From: Watersipora subatra
Lineage: Eukaryota > Bryozoa > Gymnolaemata > Cheilostomatida > Watersiporidae
Direction of reading: 5' to 3'
Assembly: GCF_963576615.1 (NCBI RefSeq)
Contig: NC_088711.1
Coordinates: 14,741,869-14,805,868 of the forward strand
DNA length: 64,000 nucleotides
Positions 57,932-64,000 of this stretch are shown in pieces. The notes beneath the pieces were generated by a model. The model did no database searches. It was given only the letters and a program-made list of their open reading frames with translations, and was not told the origin of the DNA. The translations under genes were made by a program, and so were the position numbers. Position 1 is the first letter of the stretch. Each line of letters starts with the position of its first letter.

Positions 57932-60900
57932 TTACACCACGATCTTCCAGCATCTTGCTGCGGTCATAAGAATTCTCTGTAATTTTTGTTCATCCGCCAC
58001 GCGTGTGACGTACTCCTGAGAGCATAGACTTGTTCCCATGCACACTGGAATGATTGAATAAGCCAGCTAATTGTCATGCACTCAATTGATTATTAATAAG
58101 GTTACACATTTGGCTCAAGAATCTTATCCTGCAGCTAAAGTCAGAGCTAAGCTAATTTTCAATGCAATCACTGAGATAAGTGAAATAAAGTGTATCGCAG
58201 CAAATACCTTCACCGAATTGTTTAAAAAACATCATTTCTGACTGGTAGTACTCAGATAAAAATTTTGATCAACGTACAAATTTTTATCGTTCTAACGATT
58301 ACAAAAAAATTGGTAATTACCTAAGCTATGATGTTTTCTCTGAGGGACTGCACAGGGCTTTATACCACCTTCACGTGTAAACCAAAATGTTTTAGAAATT
58401 ACATCATTAGGCCTACGATAATTTAAAAAAAACATCCCACTTTATTTATTAGTTGGTAACTTTGTGACCTCAGAGAACACCCGAATATCTGCTAGGCACT
58501 TAATAAATATTAACAATAAGCAACACTTTCGGCCAATCAATGAAATGTAGCGCGTGAGACAGCTTATTAGTGTTATTCTGAAACGCTACAGTAAAAACAA
58601 ATGTGGTAACGAGCCCGAGGCTGAATTGTCCCAAAGCAGCTTAATATTTTCCATACAATTATGAACTCACACCACTCGCTATAATCACTTACAATAGCAA
58701 GCAGTATCTATGTAGGTCAAGATTGATTGTACGATCTAGACACAAGCAATTTCTAGATTGAGAGGACAATTGCTTATGATTGGCTTTCACGGAGTATTGG
58801 CCTCCAGCGTAGAAAAGCTTTGTTATTCTGTTCTGATCAAGACAATCTAATGCAAAATAAGTGAATGTTTGTCTGTAAGCGATTTGTTAATAAAAGAAGG
58901 GCGCAGTGAGTAATCGTACTACTGCAATAGCAGAGCCCATTTGACCAATCAGAACATAATTTTGATACAATATATAATTAGTTCTTGCCACATACCCAAT
59001 TCCTTTTTTAGCCAAAGCTCTTACAATAAATAGCCTTTTAATTTTATACAATATTTTAGTAGAGATAATCCAGAACATTAATATATCTTAAATGGTTCAG
59101 CTATCAAGCTGGTAGCTTGTGTCGATACCCCACAAAGCACTAGCCATTCAGGCAATAATTAAGATCCAATCAGCCTACCATGTGTATTTTGACATTCCAT
59201 CAGCGAGTCTTCATTCTTCCTCGCTGAGCAGTGAAACTCTTTGGCTGCTGTCTGCTCTAATATTCGCTCAATGTTCCGTTCGTTTATTCCACCCCCTGGA
59301 TAAACAGGCATATCTTAGTTCAATTCCCACATGATTACTGAGGGTCTCTGAATCAGTTACAGACTCAATTTATGTGAACAGTGGTTTGAGCAAAAGCTAT
59401 ACAATTAGTGATGGCTAGGTTGAACAATTATAGCGGGAGTAGTGCAATTAGGCACAACATAGCAGCGCCTACTGACAACTAATGTGGCAGCAGGGAGACA
59501 AATTCAATTTAGAGAGTAGGCAAAAAGACTGACAAAGAAAAGTTAGATCAGCCTCCAAATCAATAAGATCATATACTAACCAGATAGAAGCTATAAATAG
59601 ATGCATCATTAGCAGTTTTATTTCAGCAGAACACTGGCTCAGGGTACATAATACCACACAATGTAATATGGCTTTTATAACTTATCCTATTCAATTATTT
59701 CAGCAGGCTTCGATATTCATATCGACTTGAAAACTGACCACATATAAAATCATCCACTGAAATATATCGTCATATCGAATTATATCGTGTTATCGTGCAG
59801 CACTAATAGTAACTCAAGGTACATCATACCACACAATGTAATATGGCTTTGATAACTTATCTTATTCAATTATTTGAGCAGGATACTGGCTCAAGGTACA
59901 TCATACCACACAATGTAATATGGTTTTTATAACTTATCCTATTCAATTATTTGAGCAGAATACTGGCTCAAGGTACACCATACCACGCAATGTAATATGT
60001 TTTTTATAACTTATCCTATTCAATTGTTTGAACAGAATACTGGCTCAAGGTACATCATACCACACAATGTAATATAGCTTTTACAACTTATTCTAACTGG
60101 TGCCACTTTACAGACATAAAACACCTTCTGCAACTAACTCACCTGGCATTATAATAATTCTATCATTAGCCTACAAGAGAAATATGACACACATATTAAA
60201 GAAGACACAAACATTAAAACATTAAACGTGAAACACACACATCAATAATACTGGTTTGAAAGATTGCCAGTTTCTTTAACATCATACATTAAGACAGACA
60301 GACTCAAATGACAGTGCTCATACTGAGACAGACAACTCCAAATTGTTACACTAATGAATGTAAGAAACCTGGAGAACTAGTACAACCCTATCAAACTAAC
60401 CAAGTAACTACATAATGTTGAACAATATTAGCAATTGTTCAATTTGATCGAAGAATACAACTTGTGATGAATCGTGTCAGCTCGGATTGACCCAGGATAG
60501 ATTAGGCCAACCCGACTCGGGTCAAGCATACAAGGAGGCGGAGCTTACCATCAAGACCTTCGTATATAAGGCAAGACCGCAAAGAGAAGAGTCACCCATT
60601 TGCTGGTGACTTATTGTAAGTTGTGCAATAAAATATAATTAAAATATATGTATGAGGCTCGAGCGCACTGAGTTGTTCTTCTGAGTTACACGTGGTGCTA
60701 GGTACACGTGGTGCTAGTGACACGTGGTGCTAGTGACACGTGGTGCTAATGACACGTGGTGCTAGTGACACGTGGTGCTAGTGACACGTGGTGCTAGTGA
60801 CACGTGGTGCTAGTGACACGTGGTGCTAGTTACACGTGGTGCTAGTGACACGTGGTGCTAGTGACACGTGGTGCAAGTGGCACGTGGTGCAAGTGACACG

Positions 60901-63877
60901 TAGTGCTAGTGACGTGTGGCGCTAGTGACGCGTGGTGCTAGTGACGCGTGGTGCGAGTGACACGTGGTGCTAGTGACATGTGGTGCTAGTTACACGTAGT
61001 GCTAGTGAAAGAGCCCACCAGGCTCCCTATACAAACTCTCTATCTCACAGGAACTTAGTGCCAATGCTTTGAGCAGCCATCATGGTGAAACTAATGTATA
61101 ACAATCACAAAGGAAGTAGGTTACTTAGGTATACTATGTACCTAATGAGACTTCACTACATGCTAGGTGGAGCTCTAACATACTGAGCTCAAACTGATGC
61201 TCGGTATGGCTGTGACAGGCTACGCTAAACATTGAAAGCCTATAAAATACTTGTCAAGTTGTAGACCAATTTTAAACCCCGATTTTATCGAGCCTTGCTG
61301 CACACTAGTAAGTAGTTCGCAAGAACTGATTATCCCTTTTTCCTCATATAACTGGGGATCTATGAAACACCCCGAAAAACGAAAAATCTGTATCTGGAAA
61401 CTGCATATACATTTACACAGCACAACTCTAATCGTAGTGATTATCTAAGACCATTTACAAACATACTGTAGAGTGTAGATGATCAGGTGCCATACATATG
61501 GCTGTTTTGTTAGACAAACGAGAATAAATTGACTTTCCAAATATTGAGCTGTGAAATGCGATGCATCGGATTTCAAAGCTGTTCAATTGTCTGACAAATA
61601 TTTATATTTTAATATATTTAATATTTATATGTAGAGCATAAAATACCATGTCTAAAAGGTCAAAGTTTTCATATACAGTTCATGAACTACTGTGTTTATA
61701 AGGTCAATGTATTCATATGTAGTAAATAGGAATACATTGACCTATTCAATGTATTCATACAAGTAATACATTGAATTACATGTATTACTTGTAATTCATA
61801 TGATTTGCTTGCATTCCAATATATGAACAGGAAGAAGAGAAAAGACAACGATAAAAAAGTTACTATTATCTAGAATGGCTAAAACCTTAAAGGTTGACTT
61901 GCAACAAAGTTCACATTACAGTTATTTGGTATCAAAAGATTCACCATGTCTTACTCTGTTGTGTTGTAAGTGCAAAATATGTGGAAATGTGATTACAAGC
62001 TCTTGAAAGCTTAAAAACGAAAAGCCGCCATAGATTGGAATCTCTTTATTTCGATGACGTAACCACGAAATTTGGTTATCGTCTTGTCACGTATGTTCTC
62101 ACGTGAATTGAAAGGCCAATAAAAAGCTCAATATAAAACTTATCATAGTACTAGTTTATGACAAACACTTCGGGTTTTATCGAAGACCCCATATCAAATA
62201 TAGATGCTCGCTACTTTACAGTTTTGTTTCGGCATTATTCAATCGTACAGTCGTAATCTGATCACGTGACCCAATACTTTGCAAACAATTTTTGCAGCAC
62301 TTTTCGATTATCACAGGTGACCAACAGGCTCGTCAGGATTATCAGACAATGATATGTACTCCTTCGAGCTAAGGTTAAAGTTTAATGATTTTTTACGGTA
62401 AGTTATAAGATATCAGTGCTAAAAGTGACAGCATTACAATGACGATAAAACAGACGCGTAAGAACAATAGACATAGTTTTATTGAATGCGTCAAGTATAT
62501 TTGTGAAAATATTTCGATGAATGAGGTTGCAAGAAAGTGTAAACAGAAACCATCTCCCACAACTACATCATATTTGAGCCGTTTTGGAAAGAGAATCCAA
62601 ACTACTGCGGTCTCGTGTGGCTGCGATTTTCTGTTCGTTTTTGAGCTTTTAAGAGCTTGTAATCACCTTTCCACATATTTTGCACCTACAACACAACAGA
62701 GTAAGACATGGTGAATCTTTTCATATCAAATAACGGTAATGTGAATTTTGTTGCAAGTCAACCTTTAACCTGAAAACAAACAAGCCTTAGTTGTTGATCA
62801 GATGATCTACACAATGAATTCATTCAAAGAAACTAGAAAACAATTAATGCAGTTCATAGACGCCATGATTGTTTACAGACATTTTTACTACAAAGCAAGA
62901 CAATGTCTACCCTCACCAGCTCTATGCATTTCTTTATGACAAGGGTGCCTTCCAGTGCAGAGCTATCCAGTCCGCTGGTCAAAATTCTTTCACAGCCGAG
63001 GTTAACAATATCCTCAAGAGCTTTTTCATAGTCACCGGTCATGTCAAAGGCTACAAACAGAGCTTGTCATCACACAGACAAACCAACATATACATTCTGT
63101 TGCTTATATGTATGCATTTCAACCTCGTTACATAATTAAAAAAAAAGGTTAGTTGAGAAATTTACCATGAGAATACCAGGCAGTAGCAACGCCAATCAAG
63201 TGACGACACAATTCAGCAGCCAAACTAGTACAACCAATTTTTTGAGGGTATTTAGGGTTTAGAAGTTACCCCGTTATGTTAGGTAATGTAAGCGAACAGT
63301 GTAAGTACAGTAATCGCTCGATCAATAGTGGCTCAGCTTTCGTAGCTGCGGTAAAAATTATTTATTAAAAATTAATAAAACATAAAAACAAATCAAAACT
63401 AAAATACACAAGTCTCTCTCATACTCTGGCCTCCGCGAGCATCGTTGTGACTGCAGTCACCTCGGTTCACTATTTTTCTTAATATATTTTGTAAAGTGTA
63501 AAAGTGCAAAGTTCTTATGTCACCCTTCATCAAGCCGTTTACATGTCCTTGACTCTCAAAATTGTCCAATTACCAAAGAAAAAAAGGAATGCGCGTACGA
63601 TTAATGAAAAAGTGACATTATTAGAATTTATTAATTTCTATCGCACAAATTTTCACCTATTACGAGGGATTACCGTAACTGTGATGATTAAATTCTTTAA
63701 AATACGAGTATAACTTACTATGCTATACATTAATCTAAGGAACTACACAACTAAGTGATCAACAAAGAGATATACAATACACATAGCTCTCTACATAAAA
63801 TTGTATGACTGAACATAATAGATACCTACCTCGATGAAAAGTAACTTTTATAGATGAAACTCGGTCTTTAGCCAACG
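57932..63877 (-). CDS. CUTC: CUTC (CutC copper homeostasis protein), 3' part
   Basis: Five exons in transcript order: 63877-63830, 63050-62917, 60170-60143 (28 nt), 59295-59179 and 58044-57932. All have GT/AG borders and compatible phases. Together they read LAKDRVSSIKVTFHR, AFDMTGDYEKALEDI, LGCERILTSGLDSSALEG, ANDRIIIMPG, GGINERNIERIL, AKEFHCSAR and VCMGTSLCSQEY, collinear with human CUTC from the middle of the TIM barrel to the C-terminus. The N-terminal exons lie beyond the right edge. Conserved TFHRAFD, LTSG, PGGGI and EFHCSAR core motifs are intact. CutC is a cytosolic TIM-barrel protein implicated in copper handling; its exact biochemical role is unsettled. Convergent with the NCS-like gene. 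Confidence 0.93.
59630..60095 (+). repeat. 77-bp minisatellite with internal insertion
   Basis: TCAAGGTACATCATACCACA recurs at 59814, 59891, 59968 and 60045 (period exactly 77), and a related copy starts at 59639. Between the first and second copies lies about 98 bp of unrelated sequence rich in ATATCG and ending ATCGTGCAGCACTA. It is in a CUTC intron, ending about 50 bp before the 28-nt microexon. Confidence 0.85.
60463..60690 (+). mobile_element. Solo-LTR-like unit
   Basis: It begins TGTGATGAATCG and ends GAGTTACA (TG...CA). Inside, in the right order, are a TATA box (TATATAAG, 60563-60570) and an AATAAA signal (60627-60632), as expected for U3-R-U5. Just after the end comes TGGTGCTAG, a possible primer-binding site. 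No gag/pol follows, and flanking 5-bp duplications are not evident. Ty3/gypsy type is a guess. CUTC intron. Confidence 0.55.
60688..61010 (+). repeat. 16-bp CACGTG minisatellite, about 20 units
   Basis: The unit ACACGTGGTGCTAGTG repeats about 20 times with scattered substitutions (mostly at the E-box core or TGCTAG). Each intact unit contains CACGTG, the bHLH E box. The array starts exactly at the end of the LTR-like unit, and its unit includes the TGGTGCTAG next to the LTR. CUTC intron. Confidence 0.92.
61701..61791. repeat. Three overlapping hairpins
   Basis: AGGTCAATGTATTC (61701-61714) pairs with 61730-61743; ATTCAATGTAT (61744-61754) pairs with 61766-61776; CAAGTAATAC (61760-61769) pairs with 61782-61791. 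The second and third stems compete. CUTC intron, 100 bp before the piggyBac-like MITE. Confidence 0.65.
61891..62764 (+). mobile_element. piggyBac-like MITE, complete copy C
   Basis: The left end AGGTTGACTTGCAACAAAG and right end TTTGTTGCAAGTCAACCT are inverted repeats, each bordered by TTAA (61887-61890 and 62765-62768), the piggyBac target. Inverted similarity extends inward through about 150 bp (GTAAGACATGGTGAATCTTT and its complement). It is 874 bp with no transposase. CUTC intron, ending 153 bp from the 62917 exon boundary. Confidence 0.85.
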
Positions 63878-64000
63878 CTACAAAACATCGCAGAGTGAAA
63901 TGAATCAAACCAAATATATACATGCATATTTTGATAGTATAGGACAACCACAACACATGAGCTTACTGAATGACACAAATAGCAGTACTCACCTATGAGC
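63878..64000. other. CUTC intron running off the right edge
   Basis: Minus-strand intron upstream of the 63877-63830 exon, with the acceptor TTTTGTAG next to 63877. The remaining N-terminal CUTC exons must lie outside the window. Confidence 0.6.

Noticed and set aside
58560-58690. Alternative CUTC last exon after TTTTTACTGTAG
   Set aside because: The reading frame gives no CutC similarity, whereas 58044-57932 gives CMGTSL...SQEY in the right phase.
60688-61010. CRISPR-like array
   Set aside because: Units are contiguous with no unique spacers and the genome is eukaryotic; it is a minisatellite.
62439-62714. 91-codon ORF shared by two MITE copies (also 32396-32671)
   Set aside because: Similarity is explained by the DNA-level repeat; it runs into the terminal inverted repeat and shows no transposase motif.
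63504-63713. 69-codon plus-strand ORF
   Set aside because: No recognisable domain, no splice context, and it lies within a CUTC intron on the opposite strand.

Overview
The window is intron-rich nuclear DNA from an animal. Coding exons are short (25 bp to about 1 kb), have GT/AG borders and compatible phases, and sit in introns of up to about 6 kb filled with transposon debris. The genes are animal-type (PDCD4, HMG20, PBDC1, CUTC, a neuronal-calcium-sensor protein). The repeats (Helitron-like, Tc1, pogo/Tigger-like, piggyBac-like, hAT and LINE elements, tRNA-derived SINEs) suit a marine invertebrate, perhaps a spiralian, but the species cannot be fixed from sequence alone. All gene models were built by hand from splice signals and remembered family sequences; no database search was run.

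Layout. 1-2353: a 5'-truncated LINE and a 114-bp palindromic foldback element. 2354-12267 (+): PBDC1, six exons; its first intron holds further LINE remains and a piggyBac-like MITE, its fifth a 407-bp MITE and a hAT MITE with an exact 8-bp target duplication. 12638-24011 (-): an HMG20-like HMG-box gene, convergent with PBDC1, with a long acidic N-terminus and an unexpected U1-type C2H2 zinc finger. 24535-50523 (+): PDCD4, nine exons, divergent from HMG20; its introns carry two pogo-like MITEs, a piggyBac-like MITE, a Helitron-like element, a 672-bp foldback element, several minisatellites (including a 17-bp array of about 44 units) and an apparently intact Tc1 transposon. 53858-57568 (+): a four-exon, 200-aa EF-hand protein of the NCS family. 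57932 to beyond the right edge (-): the 3' part of CUTC, including a 28-nt microexon; its introns hold a solo-LTR-like unit followed by a 16-bp CACGTG minisatellite, a 77-bp minisatellite and a complete piggyBac-like MITE.

How the genes relate. There is no operon logic. PDCD4 (inhibitor of eIF4A) and PBDC1 (orthologue of yeast YPL225W/Chp1, an eEF1A chaperone) both touch translation, HMG20 acts in chromatin, the NCS protein in calcium signalling and CUTC in copper handling; their proximity is probably incidental. The clearest regulatory arrangement is the HMG20/PDCD4 head-to-head pair with about 0.5-1.5 kb between them and a TCACGTGAC box on the PDCD4 side. The most unusual signals are the HMG20 domain architecture with a duplicated exon start, two unrelated foldback elements both flanked by 9-bp direct repeats, and two minisatellites with striking internal order.
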